From the NCBI RefSeq assembly GCF_022811645.1, contig NZ_CP094534.1, forward strand, positions 4,464,001-4,528,000: a stretch of 64,000 nucleotides of DNA, written 5' to 3'. Below, piece by piece: positions 34,011 through 43,283 of the stretch. The notes under the pieces were generated by a model, which was not told the origin of the DNA, made no database searches, and saw only the letters and a list, made by a program, of their open reading frames with translations. The translations under genes and the position numbers were made by a program. The DNA comes from Hymenobacter monticola. Lineage in GTDB: Bacteria > Bacteroidota > Bacteroidia > Cytophagales > Hymenobacteraceae. Every line of letters starts with the position of its first letter. The stretch's first letter is position 1.

Positions 34011-35966
34011 ATGAACCGCTACTGGCTACTCTGCCTTCTGTGCTGGCTGACACTGCCGGGGATGGCCCAGCCGCGAGCCCGCGCAAAGCAGGAACCAGTT
34101 GATAAAGGCCGCGTCTTGCAGGATTCTATGCACGCCCTGCACCGGCATGCGGTGTACGGTTTCCCTCAAGATGTAGAACGGCTGGCTACGCAGTTGCTGG
34201 CGCAATACCCCGCCGCCTACGGAGCCGACTTCCAGTACCCGCCTACCTGGCCGCGATACTGGGGCACTGGAGTCCGCACGCCCTACCAGCCAATGGTGTA
34301 CGCCTACCGCGCCGAGGCGCGGCGACAGCGCGGCAATTTTGCCGGTGCCGAAGCCGACCTGACCCAAACCATCGCCCTCGCGGCCAGCGACTACCCCTAT
34401 TACGAAGGCCACCTGAGCTACTCAGCCCCCGCCCAGGTGCTGCTGAAACAAGCCTACTACGAGCGGGCTACCCTCCGCCGCGGCCCGCTCAACAACCCCG
34501 CCGGAGCCTGCGCCGACCTAGCCGCCGGGTACGAGCTGGACCCCGACCCCAAGCCGGCACTGGACTGGCACGGCTGCCTGGTACCCGCTACCCACGCGCC
34601 GCGCACCAGCGAAGAGATGCATCAGGCCCAACGCGACCTTGCCGATTCGCTGGCCAGCGCGCAGCGCCTGCTGGCCACGGGCCGCTTGGCGCGGGCCGAA
34701 ACGCTGCTGGCTCAGCTGGAAGCGGGCCACGTGGGCCGTTACGCATGGGTGCAGCCACGCTATAAAAGCCCGGTCCCGCTCCTCAACACCACGTACCTGC
34801 GCAGCGAGCTGGCCCTTCGGCGCGGGCAGTACGCCGAGGCCCGCACGCTGCTCGAAAGCCTAGTGGCCCAACAACAGCCGCAGCCCTTGCACTACTACGC
34901 GCTGGGCACCCTGAAAATAGACCATTTCCAAGACCGCGATGGCGGCTGCGCCGACCTGCGCTGGGCCTACGCGCACAACCCCGACACCCTCGGCTGGCGC
35001 CCCGACTGGCGCGGCTGCGCATTGCCCCGCCGGCAGCTACCGGTGACGCCAGCAGACGTACTCACCTACCGCAACGCCTACGCTGACTCACTAAAGCAAG
35101 CTGATATTTATTTGACAGGCAAGCAGTTTCTGCGGGCCGAACGCCTGCTCACGCGGCTGCTCACGACCCGGGCCGCCGCCCGTTTTGTGGCCCCGTATGC
35201 GCCCCTGAATCGGCCTACGACCGATGCCGCGCTTACGCATGCCGACCGCATACTAACCCGCGACTACCGCTCCCGCGCCTACGAGGGACTTGCCGATTAT
35301 GCCCGCGCCGCCGCCGACCTGGATACGCTCATCGACAACGTTTTCTATGCCGGCGGGTCGGGGCGGTACCACTGCCGGCGCGGCGTGCTCCGCGCCGACT
35401 ACCTGCACGACCGGGACGGGGCCTGCGCCGATTTTGCCCGCTGCTACCAGACGCGCCGCTACGCCGATTTTCAGGCCCCGCCGGGGCGGCCCCAATGGCG
35501 CAACTGCTCTTTGCCTGGGCGCACCCCATTCACCTGGCTCGCCAACGCGCTGCCCGATGACGGGGCCCTGCGGCTGGGTTATTTCAGCCAGGGCGCCACC
35601 AAAGCCCTGGAAGTGGGCTACTACCGCTACACCACCGGAAACAGTTATTCCCAGCACGGCCCTTCGGCGGGGCTGGAAATGGGCGCCGGGCCACGGCATT
35701 ACGTGCTGGCCCCTAAGCTGAGCTACGAGGCCACGGCCGCCTTTTGCGGTACCCGGCTGGACGTAGCGTATTACGTGGTCAATTTCCGAACTGGCGGCCT
35801 GCGCCTTACGCCCCAGGCAGGCCTGTTGCTGTGGGGCTTCCTCAACGTTTTCTACGGCTATTCCATCCCCCTCACGGGCAGCGACTTGCCGGAACTAGGC
35901 CCGCACCGCATCGGCTTCCACCTCAATTTTACGGACAACGGGCCTAGCTTCAAAATCGGCGGCTGA
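34011..35966 (+). CDS. Secreted protein with Cys-anchored TPR-like repeats and a C-terminal beta domain
   Basis: A 651-residue protein with signal peptide (LLCLLCWLTLPGMAQ). Three helical units end in the same pattern: GACADLAAGYELDP...DWHGC, GGCADLRWAYAHNP...DWRGC and GACADFARCYQTRR...QWRNC. The A-C-A/D-L and W-x-x-C Cys pairs probably form disulfides within each unit. The final 150 residues look like a beta-strand-rich domain. It resembles Sel1/TPR-type secreted proteins but with an unusual disulfide pattern; function unknown. A promoter-like box (TACCTTTA, 33998-34005) ends 5 bases before the ATG. Confidence 0.72.
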   Translation: MNRYWLLCLLCWLTLPGMAQPRARAKQEPVDKGRVLQDSMHALHRHAVYGFPQDVERLATQLLAQYPAAYGADFQYPPTWPRYWGTGVRTPYQPMVYAYRAEARRQRGNFAGAEADLTQTIALAASDYPYYEGHLSYSAPAQVLLKQAYYERATLRRGPLNNPAGACADLAAGYELDPDPKPALDWHGCLVPATHAPRTSEEMHQAQRDLADSLASAQRLLATGRLARAETLLAQLEAGHVGRYAWVQPRYKSPVPLLNTTYLRSELALRRGQYAEARTLLESLVAQQQPQPLHYYALGTLKIDHFQDRDGGCADLRWAYAHNPDTLGWRPDWRGCALPRRQLPVTPADVLTYRNAYADSLKQADIYLTGKQFLRAERLLTRLLTTRAAARFVAPYAPLNRPTTDAALTHADRILTRDYRSRAYEGLADYARAAADLDTLIDNVFYAGGSGRYHCRRGVLRADYLHDRDGACADFARCYQTRRYADFQAPPGRPQWRNCSLPGRTPFTWLANALPDDGALRLGYFSQGATKALEVGYYRYTTGNSYSQHGPSAGLEMGAGPRHYVLAPKLSYEATAAFCGTRLDVAYYVVNFRTGGLRLTPQAGLLLWGFLNVFYGYSIPLTGSDLPELGPHRIGFHLNFTDNGPSFKIGG

Positions 35967-35980
35967 ACCGGGTCACCAAA

Positions 35981-36748
35981 TCAGCACCAACCCCGCAGCC
36001 GGTAAACCAACCAGCCGGTTGTTTCATGGATGAGCAAACTCAGGTTTTCCAGGGCCGAAGCATTGGGAACCAGCCAGTAGCCCGGCGACCAGCTGCGGTC
36101 GGTGCTGCGGTAGCCGGCCGGGAAGGCCAGGGGCTGCAGGCCCACCTTACGGAAGCAGCCCAGCGCCCGCCGCTCGTGGAAGGCCGAGGTGACGAGGACA
36201 AGCGTGTCGACGCCGGGGTAGCGGGCCAGCAGGCGCTTGGTGAACAGCGCGTTTTCGCGGGTGTTGCGGCTGCTGTCTTCCACGATGATGTCGGAATTGG
36301 GCACGCCGGCCAGGCGCAGCAGCGTGGCCAGGTCGGAAGCCTCGGTATGAGCTTTGGCCAACACGGCGCCCGAGCCGCCGGATACGATGATGCGCCGCAC
36401 CCGCCGGGCCCGGTACAGCCACAAAGCGTGGGTGAGGCGGTCGGCCCCGGCGCCGAGGTAGGCGCGGTCGTGCGGCGACTTATTGACCTGGGTGATGCCG
36501 GTGAGCAGCACGGCGGCATCGGCGCGGGCAGGGAGGGCGGCCAGCGGCACGGCCGGCAGTTCCCAGGCCAGCAAGGCTTCGTTGGTGAGGGCGGGGTTGG
36601 TGGCCAGCAGCGCGAGGGCGGCGGCCGCTACCAGCCACTGCCGCTGCCGGCGCGGCTGCCGGGCCACCAGGGCGCCGAGCAGCAACACCAGCAGCCACAC
36701 GGTGGGCAATAAAACGAGGTCGAGGACCTTGGAGAGGATAAAAAACAT
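35981..36748 (-). CDS. YdcF/DUF218-family membrane protein
   Basis: A 255-residue protein from the ATG at 36748: two N-terminal membrane helices, then a DUF218 domain with ADAAVLLTG near its start, the IIVSGGSGAVLAKAHTEASDL segment and EDSSRNTRENALFT. DUF218 proteins bind nucleotide-like ligands and often serve in cell-envelope polysaccharide handling (ElyC/SanA relatives). The longer frame starting at 36871 is not supported, since an exact promoter box lies at 36752-36759, inside it. Confidence 0.85.
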   Translation of the reverse strand: MFFILSKVLDLVLLPTVWLLVLLLGALVARQPRRQRQWLVAAAALALLATNPALTNEALLAWELPAVPLAALPARADAAVLLTGITQVNKSPHDRAYLGAGADRLTHALWLYRARRVRRIIVSGGSGAVLAKAHTEASDLATLLRLAGVPNSDIIVEDSSRNTRENALFTKRLLARYPGVDTLVLVTSAFHERRALGCFRKVGLQPLAFPAGYRSTDRSWSPGYWLVPNASALENLSLLIHETTGWLVYRLRGWC

Positions 36749-36751
36749 GCC

Positions 36752-36759
36752 CAAAGGTA
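36752..36759 (-). promoter_or_regulatory. TAnnTTTG box 3 bases before the ydcF-like start
   Basis: On the minus strand the sequence reads TACCTTTG, an exact match to the -7 consensus. Its end is only 3 bases from the ATG at 36748, so transcription could begin at the start codon. Confidence 0.5.
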
Positions 36760-36792
36760 GGCCGCCAGAGCGGCGGCCGGCCTTCGCTACTA

Positions 36793-37149
36793 CTATTCGG
36801 TGTGGGGCATGAAGGCCCGCAGCCGGGCCAGCTGGGCCTGCACGGCTTCTTCGGTGGTGAGGTTGTCGCACTCGAGCATGCGCCCCTGGCAGTAGCTCAC
36901 AAAGAAAGGCGCCACTTTCTGTTGCATCAGCTTCTTGGCCACGGGGTTCTCGTCGGAATCGAGGCGCACAAACAAGATGGTTTCATTGCCGGGGTCGTCC
37001 ACGAACTTGGCAAAGGGCGGGGCCAGGGCCTGGCAAATGGCGCAATCCTCGGAGGTAAACTTGGCAAACACCTTCATGTGCTCGTGCGTGAGACGGCGCA
37101 AGCCTTCGTCGTTGGTATCGACCACGTGTTTGCGTTCTGCTTCGGTCAT
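36793..37149 (-). CDS. Thioredoxin-fold protein with CxxC active site
   Basis: A 118-residue thioredoxin-family protein without signal peptide. The VFAKFTSEDCAICQALAPPF segment carries the CAIC redox pair (Cys36, Cys39), and the expected cis-Pro loop appears as KVAPFFVSY. It probably works as a cytoplasmic thiol-disulfide reductase or heme/thiol chaperone. The gene is 44 bases upstream of the YdcF-like gene on the same strand. Confidence 0.85.
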   Translation of the reverse strand: MTEAERKHVVDTNDEGLRRLTHEHMKVFAKFTSEDCAICQALAPPFAKFVDDPGNETILFVRLDSDENPVAKKLMQQKVAPFFVSYCQGRMLECDNLTTEEAVQAQLARLRAFMPHTE

Positions 37150-37220
37150 GGGAAACGGGCGTGAATGGGTGCCTTAAACTCTTTTTTTATGGAGGAGGTT
37201 TCTGGCACCCCATGCCGCGC

Positions 37221-38975
37221 CTACTTCCGCAGCAGCAGTTCGCGGATGTACTTCACCGGCGCGCTGCCGTAGCTCAGGAAGTTTTCGTTGAAGGCTTTCA
37301 AGTCGAAGTCCTTGCCTTGTTTCTGCTTGAGCTCTTCGCGCAGGGCGTAAATCTCGGTGTAGCCCGTGAAGTAGCTGCTGAGCTGCACCTGGCTCAGGGT
37401 GGCGCGCAGCCACTTGCCACGGGCCTCGGCTTCTTCCTGGAAACCCTCGCGGCGCAGCAGGCCCACCACCTCGGCCTCGCTCATGTTGTCGACCTGAATG
37501 GCGTGGTCGATGACAGCGTTCAGCGTGGAGCGCATGTTCCACTTGTCCCACAGCAGCCACATTTCGTCGGAGTTGCGGCCGTAGCCGTTTTCCAGCATCA
37601 TGCGCTCGGCGTACACGGCCCAGCCCTCAATCATGGCGCCGTTGCCGAAAATGCTTTTCACCAGCGAGGGCGAGCGGTTGGCGTACACCAGCTGCGTGTA
37701 GTGGCCCGGAATGGCTTCGTGGATGTTGAGAATCTGCAGGGTGTAGTCGTTGTACTCGCGCAGGTAGCTTTCGGCCTGGGCGGGCGTCCAGTCGGCCGGA
37801 ATGGGCTCCACGTTGTAGTAGGTGTTGGCGCCCTTGTCGTAGGGCCCAGGGGCCGACACGCTGGCGCCCGCGCCGCTGCCGCGCATGTAAAGCGGCGTTT
37901 CGCGCACCACCAGCGGCTTGCTGGGGTCCTGGGTGAGCAGCTTTTTCTCGTTCACGAACGCCACCAGCGTCGGAATCTGGCGCTTCACAGCGTCCACGAA
38001 GCCGTCGCGCGGGGCGTGCTTGAGCGTGAGCTGGTTGATGACGGCCGTAATCAGGCCCAGCGTGTCGGCCGGGGCTTTCTGGCCGGGGAAATATTTGGGA
38101 TAGAGGCGCGCGGCGCGGCGGCCCATGTCGTGCAGCAGTTCGGCCTTGTGTTTTTGGGCTTCCTGGTACAGCTCGGCCGCCGAAAAGCGCGACTGAATAT
38201 CGTAGGCAAATTTCTGCTCAAACAGCTCCTTGCCGATGCGGAACGAGCGGAACTGACCCTTGCTCAGCACATCCTTTTCCAGGAAGCTCATGTAGCCCTG
38301 CACGGCTGTGCGGGCGGCCGCCACGCGGTCCATCATCGCCTTTTTCTCGGCGGCGCTCAGGCCCGACTTCTTCACCGAATCGGCCAGGGCCGGACCAAGC
38401 ACCGCGAGGCCGCCGGCGTTTTGCTTGAGGGCCAGGGCAGTGTGCTCCTTCGTGGGGTTGCTGATGTTGGCCTTGGCAGCGGCGTAAAACTCCGCCGCGT
38501 GGCTGATTTTGTCGGAGATGTTGCGCAGGCGGCGGTCCAGGCGGTAGTGGCGGCCGTTGAGCAGCTCGCCCACGGCTGCACCGAGGTTGTAGCTGGCGGG
38601 GTTCCACTGCCAGGACTTGAGCGTGTCGGCGTACCAGCGCTCGGCGCGCAACTCGTTTCGGAGCAGGCGCAGGTCAATCTGGTTGTTGGGCGAGAGGCTG
38701 TCGGCCGAGAACTTGCCCAGCGCAGCCAGGTACTTTTGGGCAAACGCGTCGTCGCTTTGTCGCTGGGCGGCGTTGGGAATCACCAGCAGCGAGTCGTATT
38801 TGTGGTAGCCCTGGCTGCTGGCGTAGTCGGGGTTTTGCCGCCACAGGGCTTCAATGAACTGGTTTTTGAAGGCATCGAAGCGGGTGTCGGCGCCAGCGGT
38901 AGCGGTGCCGGACTTTTCGGCTTGGGAACAACCGGCTAGCGCGAGGGCCAGCAGAGAGAGGTAGCGGAATTTCAT
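37221..38975 (-). CDS. DUF885-family metallopeptidase-like lipoprotein
   Basis: A 584-residue protein from the ATG at 38975. A lipoprotein signal (LLALALAGC) precedes a long helical domain, and the zinc-binding HEAIPGH motif appears at about 445-451, with an Ala-rich EGWAVYAE helix after it that supplies the third ligand. This is the DUF885 family of M32-like peptidases in the envelope. A frame extending to 39074 is rejected because it lacks the signal peptide. Confidence 0.9.
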   Translation of the reverse strand: MKFRYLSLLALALAGCSQAEKSGTATAGADTRFDAFKNQFIEALWRQNPDYASSQGYHKYDSLLVIPNAAQRQSDDAFAQKYLAALGKFSADSLSPNNQIDLRLLRNELRAERWYADTLKSWQWNPASYNLGAAVGELLNGRHYRLDRRLRNISDKISHAAEFYAAAKANISNPTKEHTALALKQNAGGLAVLGPALADSVKKSGLSAAEKKAMMDRVAAARTAVQGYMSFLEKDVLSKGQFRSFRIGKELFEQKFAYDIQSRFSAAELYQEAQKHKAELLHDMGRRAARLYPKYFPGQKAPADTLGLITAVINQLTLKHAPRDGFVDAVKRQIPTLVAFVNEKKLLTQDPSKPLVVRETPLYMRGSGAGASVSAPGPYDKGANTYYNVEPIPADWTPAQAESYLREYNDYTLQILNIHEAIPGHYTQLVYANRSPSLVKSIFGNGAMIEGWAVYAERMMLENGYGRNSDEMWLLWDKWNMRSTLNAVIDHAIQVDNMSEAEVVGLLRREGFQEEAEARGKWLRATLSQVQLSSYFTGYTEIYALREELKQKQGKDFDLKAFNENFLSYGSAPVKYIRELLLRK

Positions 38976-39138
38976 AGGCAAGGATTGACCAGCGTCTCGG
39001 CGTTGCTGATGTTGAGTGATATTGCAAGGTTGGGTTCGTTCAACGCGGAGACGAGAAGTGTCACATCTCTGCAATCGCTCTTATGGACCCAATGCCCAAA
39101 GGAACACCCCAAACCCGCCGCGTTGCAAAGCGCCGCCG

Positions 39139-39146
39139 TAGGTTTG
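39139..39146 (+). promoter_or_regulatory. TAnnTTTG box upstream of aspA
   Basis: TAGGTTTG matches the -7 consensus and lies 55 bases before the aspA ATG. No TTTG -33 box is seen at normal spacing. Confidence 0.45.
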
Positions 39147-39201
39147 TCCCGCCGTTCGGCCTTTCCGTACAAGCCCAACCCTCTCCACCCAAAATTCCCG
39201 C

Positions 39202-40605
39202 ATGAACTCCCGCATCGAACACGACTTTCTGGGCGAACGCAGCCTGCCCGACACCGCCTACTACGGCATCCAGACGCTGCGCGCCCTTGAAAACTTCGCC
39301 ATCACCGGCATCCCCATCAAGGCCGAGCCGTTGTTTGTGCAGGCCTTGGCCTACGTGAAAAAAGGCGCCGCCCTGGCCAACAAAGAGCTGGGCGTGCTGC
39401 CCGCCAACATCGCCGACGCCATTGCCGCCGCCTGCGACCGGGTGGCCCAGGGCGAGTTCGACAACCAGTTCCTGACCGACATGATTCAGGGCGGCGCGGG
39501 CACTTCGGTGAACATGAATGCCAACGAAGTCATCGCCAACGTGGCCCTCGAAATGATGGGCCACCAGAAGGGCGAGTACCAGTACTGCCACCCCAACAAC
39601 CACGTCAACTGCTCGCAAAGCACCAACGACGCCTACCCCACCGCCTTCCGCATCGCCCTCAACAACAAGCTGGTGGGCTACCGCGAAACCTTAGTGGCCC
39701 TGGCCGACGCCTTTGCCCAGAAGGCCGAGGAGTTCCGCGACATTCTGAAAATGGGCCGCACCCAGCTGCAGGACGCCGTGCCGATGAGCATGGGCGACGA
39801 ATTCCGCGCTTTCGCCACCAACCTGCGCGAGGAGCTGCTACGCATCGACGACTCGCGCCGGCTGATTGACGAAATCAACATGGGCGCCACCGCCATCGGC
39901 TCGCGCGTGAACGCCCCCACCGGCTACCCCGAGCTCGTGACCGAGCACCTGCGCCGCATCACGGGCCTGAACCTGAGCCTGGCCGGCGACTTGTTTGAGG
40001 CCACCTACGACACCGGTGCTTACGTGCAGCTCTCGGGCGTGCTGAAGCGCACGGCAGTGAAGCTCAGCAAAATCTGCAACGACCTGCGCCTGCTGTCCTC
40101 GGGCCCGCGCACGGGCATCAACGAAATCAACCTGCCGCCCTTGCAGCCCGGCTCCAGCATCATGCCCGGCAAGGTGAACCCCGTGGTGCCCGAGGTGGTA
40201 AACCAAACGGCCTTCTACGTCATCGGGGCCGACCTCACGGTGACCATGGCCGCCGAAGCCGGCCAGCTGCAGCTCAACGTGATGGAGCCGGTTATCAGCT
40301 TCGCGCTGTTCACTTCCATTTCCTACATGACCAACGCCTGCCGCACCCTGCGCGACAAGTGCGTCATCGGCATCACGGCCAACAAGCAGCACGCCGAAAA
40401 CCTGGTGCGCAACAGCATCGGCATCGTCACGCAGCTTAACCCGGTCATCGGCTACGAGGCCTCCGCCGAAATCGCCAAAGAGGCGCTGAAAACCGGCAAG
40501 TCGGTGCACGACATTGCCGTGACGGAGCGCGGGCTGCTGACGCAGGAAAAGTGGGACGAGATTTTCACGTTTGAAAACCTGATTCGGCCGGTATTCAAGC
40601 AGTAG
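39202..40605 (+). CDS. aspA: Aspartate ammonia-lyase
   Basis: A 467-residue member of the fumarase/aspartase family with the signature [12 protein letters not shown] that forms the flexible active-site loop, and [19 protein letters not shown] near residues 130-150. It converts L-aspartate to fumarate and ammonia. The length matches AspA and the family's usual ends are present. It is flanked by a lipoprotein peptidase gene and, downstream, a long inverted repeat. Confidence 0.93.
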   Translation: MNSRIEHDFLGERSLPDTAYYGIQTLRALENFAITGIPIKAEPLFVQALAYVKKGAALANKELGVLPANIADAIAAACDRVAQGEFDNQFLTDMIQGGAGTSVNMNANEVIANVALEMMGHQKGEYQYCHPNNHVNCSQSTNDAYPTAFRIALNNKLVGYRETLVALADAFAQKAEEFRDILKMGRTQLQDAVPMSMGDEFRAFATNLREELLRIDDSRRLIDEINMGATAIGSRVNAPTGYPELVTEHLRRITGLNLSLAGDLFEATYDTGAYVQLSGVLKRTAVKLSKICNDLRLLSSGPRTGINEINLPPLQPGSSIMPGKVNPVVPEVVNQTAFYVIGADLTVTMAAEAGQLQLNVMEPVISFALFTSISYMTNACRTLRDKCVIGITANKQHAENLVRNSIGIVTQLNPVIGYEASAEIAKEALKTGKSVHDIAVTERGLLTQEKWDEIFTFENLIRPVFKQ

Positions 40606-40613
40606 TGCAATTC

Positions 40614-40757
40614 TGCTAAGCGCAGCCGCGAAACCTCACCCCTGGCCCCTCTCCTCAGGAGAGGGGAGCCTGACGATTAACGTTCGGAGTTGGACTGGTG
40701 TCCCCTCTCCTGAGGAGAGGGGGTCAGGGGGTGAGGTTTCGCGGCTGCGCTTGGCAG
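40614..40757. repeat. Intergenic inverted repeat, type 3 (nested palindromes)
   Basis: The arms at 40614-40670 and 40700-40757 are inverted copies, each beginning near TGCTAAGCGCAGCCGCGAAAC and each containing the perfect palindrome CCCCTCTCCTCAGGAGAGGGG within it. The central 29 bases (40671-40699) form the loop. The whole unit fills the space between aspA and the next gene. Confidence 0.8.
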
Positions 40758-40784
40758 CATATTCTTTTTAATACTTCCTACCCC

Positions 40785-41660
40785 ATGCGCCCCTTCCTCT
40801 TTCTCGCCTGCCTCCTGCTTGCCGCTTCCTCCGCCCGCGCCGCGCGGGTCGACACCCTCAACATTCCCAGCGCGGCCATGCATAAAACCTACCGTGCCAA
40901 CGTGGTGCTGCCGGCCTCCTACGCCAAGAATAAGAAGGCCAACTACCCCGTGCTCTACCTGCTGCACGGCGCCTATGGCCACTTCGACAACTGGCTGACC
41001 AAGACGCCCGATAAACAACTTCTGCACCGCTTGGCCGACCAGTACAACCTGATTATTGTGAACCCTGAGGGCGAAACCTTTAGCTTCTACCTCGACAGCC
41101 CGGTGAAGGCCGACAGCCAGTTCGAAACCTACCTCACCAAGGAAGTCATTCCGGCCATCGACCAGGCCTACCGCACCGTGCGCGACCGCAAGGGCCGCCT
41201 CATCACGGGCCTCTCCATGGGCGGTTTCGGGGCGATGTACCTCTCGGCCCGCCACCCCGACCTGTACGGCGCTGCCGGCAGCATGAGCGGCGCGCTGGAG
41301 CTGAGCAGCGCCAACCGCAAGCTCACGCCCGACGAGCTGGCCTGGCGCACCAAAAACCTGCTGCCCATCATGGGCTCGGAGGAACAAAACCCTGCGTTTT
41401 TCAAAGCCAATTCGGTGGTGAACATGGTTGACCAGATGCAGCAAAACGGCCTGCCCCTCATCTTCGACTGCGGCGTCGACGATGGCCTCATCGACATCAA
41501 CCGCGAGATGCACCGCCGGCTGGTGTACAACCACACCCCGCACGACTACACCGAGCGCCCCGGCGCCCACACCTGGGAATACTGGCAAACGGCGTTGCCC
41601 TACCAGGTGCAGTTTTTCGGGCAGGTGCTGAAGGCCAACGGCGTGGCCGTGCCGTTGTAA
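40785..41660 (+). CDS. Secreted esterase (esterase D family-like)
   Basis: A 291-residue protein from the ATG at 40785 with a signal peptide (FLFLACLLLAASSARA). It shows the alpha/beta-hydrolase fold of the esterase D family: VLYLLHGAYG (oxyanion hole), nucleophile Ser144 in GLSMGG, DCGVDDGLI (acidic residue) and PGAHTWEYW with the catalytic His. Such enzymes cleave carbohydrate or lipid esters outside the cell. The upstream frame from 40698 is read through the inverted repeat and is rejected. Confidence 0.9.
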   Translation: MRPFLFLACLLLAASSARAARVDTLNIPSAAMHKTYRANVVLPASYAKNKKANYPVLYLLHGAYGHFDNWLTKTPDKQLLHRLADQYNLIIVNPEGETFSFYLDSPVKADSQFETYLTKEVIPAIDQAYRTVRDRKGRLITGLSMGGFGAMYLSARHPDLYGAAGSMSGALELSSANRKLTPDELAWRTKNLLPIMGSEEQNPAFFKANSVVNMVDQMQQNGLPLIFDCGVDDGLIDINREMHRRLVYNHTPHDYTERPGAHTWEYWQTALPYQVQFFGQVLKANGVAVPL

Positions 41661-41730
41661 GAACCCCGCCCAGCTATATCCAATGGGCACCGGCGGCCGT
41701 ACTGTTCAGGTAACCACCCTGCCCGTTGTC

Positions 41731-41970
41731 ATGTCCACTTCCCTTCTCCCGCGCTTGCTGTTGCTGGCGTTGCTGGCCGGCTGCGGCCAAAAGTCCGACG
41801 GCACGTCCTACGGCGTGAACCCCGCCAAGCACCCCGACGGCCATTTGCTGGCCCCCAAAGACAGCGGGCGCGTCGACCACGAAACCCACCGGGGCATGCC
41901 CAAAGCCACCGAGGCCACCGTCATTAGCAACGGCAGCACGCAGGGGCACGTGGGCCACCCGGGGCAGTAG
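41731..41970 (+). CDS. Small lipoprotein of unknown function
   Basis: A 79-residue protein from the ATG at 41731: short basic start, LLLLALLAGC lipobox, then a hydrophilic body rich in Gly, Asp and His. No known domain. It is alone between the esterase and the aldo/keto reductase genes. Confidence 0.55.
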   Translation: MSTSLLPRLLLLALLAGCGQKSDGTSYGVNPAKHPDGHLLAPKDSGRVDHETHRGMPKATEATVISNGSTQGHVGHPGQ

Positions 41971-42051
41971 GGCCTCCGCGCATCGCACCGCCCGGCCAAC
42001 AATCCCGCGCCGGCCCGGTTCTATGCCGCACCTTTCCCAAAACCCCTTTCC

Positions 42052-43071
42052 ATGAAATACCACCTGCTGGGCCGTACGGGCCTGAAAGTTTCCGAGCTTT
42101 GCCTCGGTACCATGACGTTTGGCGCCGTCGGCGGTCGCTTTGCTGCCATTAATGGCGTCGACCAGGCCGGGGCCGATGCTCTGGTGAAACGCGCCGTGGA
42201 AGCCGGCATCAACTTCCTTGACACGGCCAACATCTATACTGAAGGCCAGTCGGAGGAAATCACCGGCCAGGCCATTCACAACCTCGGGCTGCGGCGCGAC
42301 TCGCTCATCCTGGCCACCAAGGTGCGCGGCAAGATGGGCGACGGCCCCAACGACGCCGGCCTCACCCGCCAGCACATCATGGCCCAGGTAGAAGGCTCGC
42401 TCAAGCGCCTCAAAACCGACTACATCGACCTCTACCAAACCCACTCCTACGACCCGCTCACGCCCTTCGAGGAAACCCTGCGCGCCCTCGACGACCTCGT
42501 GCGCCAGGGCAAGGTGCGCTACATCGGGGCCAGCAACGTGGCCGCTTGGCAGCTGATGAAGGCCCTCGGCATCTCGGAGCGCCAGCACCTGGAGCGCTAC
42601 CAGAGTCTGCAGGCCTACTACACCATCGCGGGCCGCGACCTAGAACGCGAGCTCGTGCCCCTGCTGCAAGACCAGCAGCTCGGCCTGATGGTGTGGAGCC
42701 CCCTGGCCGGCGGCTTCCTCTCGGGCAAATACACCCGCGAAAACCCCACCGGCGAAGGCCGCCGCAGCAACTTCGACTTCCCGCCCGTGAACAAGGAGCT
42801 GGCTTTCGACATCATCGACAAATTGCGCCCCATGGCCGAAGCCAAAAACACCACCGTGGCCGCCCTGGCGCTGGCCTGGCTGCTGCACCAGCCGGTGGTG
42901 AGCACCGTCATCATCGGCGCTAAAAAGATGGACCAGCTCGAAGACAACCTCAAAGCCGTGGACGTGCAGCTTACCCCCGACGAGCTCAAGCAGCTGGAAG
43001 AAGTGAGCAGGCTCGCCCCCGAATACCCCGGCTGGATGCTGACCATGACCGGCGCCGACCGGCAGTTATAA
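42052..43071 (+). CDS. Aldo/keto reductase
   Basis: A 339-residue AKR (TIM-barrel, NADPH). It has FLDTANIYTEG with catalytic Asp and Tyr, ILATKVRG with Lys, and DLYQTHSYD with His, the four-residue active site. WSPLAGGFLSGKY and TVIIGAKKMDQLEDN are cofactor-binding signatures. It reduces aldehydes or ketones in the cytoplasm; substrate unknown. A strong terminator follows. Confidence 0.93.
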   Translation: MKYHLLGRTGLKVSELCLGTMTFGAVGGRFAAINGVDQAGADALVKRAVEAGINFLDTANIYTEGQSEEITGQAIHNLGLRRDSLILATKVRGKMGDGPNDAGLTRQHIMAQVEGSLKRLKTDYIDLYQTHSYDPLTPFEETLRALDDLVRQGKVRYIGASNVAAWQLMKALGISERQHLERYQSLQAYYTIAGRDLERELVPLLQDQQLGLMVWSPLAGGFLSGKYTRENPTGEGRRSNFDFPPVNKELAFDIIDKLRPMAEAKNTTVAALALAWLLHQPVVSTVIIGAKKMDQLEDNLKAVDVQLTPDELKQLEEVSRLAPEYPGWMLTMTGADRQL

Positions 43072-43090
43072 TAGATTCTCCGAATCAAAC

Positions 43091-43127
43091 AAAAAGGCCC
43101 GCTGGAATGCCCAGCGGGCCTTTTTTT
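43091..43127 (+). terminator. Terminator after the aldo/keto reductase gene
   Basis: A 15-base-pair perfect stem (43091-43105 with 43111-43125) with loop AATGC; seven Ts (43121-43127) follow the GC part of the right arm. Confidence 0.93.
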
Positions 43128-43138
43128 ATCGGCGATGC

Positions 43139-43243
43139 GAACGACGTCGGGCGTGGTTCGCCCCCGCCCACCGTTGAACGATACCGTGGTTTTGCGCGGA
43201 CGTCCGGGCGGGGGCAAGCCCCGCCCCTACGTCGTTCAACGGC
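43139..43243. repeat. Intergenic inverted repeat, type 4 (GC-rich, GTCGTTCAACG core)
   Basis: Inverted arms at about 43139-43170 and 43206-43243 share GAACGACGT and CGCCCCCGCC blocks. The 11-base core GTCGTTCAACG lies at 43231-43241. It closely resembles the element between accB and accC. Confidence 0.65.
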
Positions 43244-43283
43244 GGGCCACTGCTTCACCTTACGCAAGCCATATCTTCGCCCC

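Noticed and set aside
37165..37215. Possible terminator before the DUF885 stop (GGGTGCC / GGCACCC)
   Set aside because: The loop is about 29 bases and the stem short, so it is too weak to call.
37161..38939. 592-residue open frame antisense to the DUF885 gene
   Set aside because: High-GC shadow frame: the opposite strand has a clear lipoprotein signal and HEAIPGH motif.
43107..43283. Upstream extension of the nuclease frame
   Set aside because: It is the translation of the type-4 inverted repeat and a terminator, and lacks the lipobox context.
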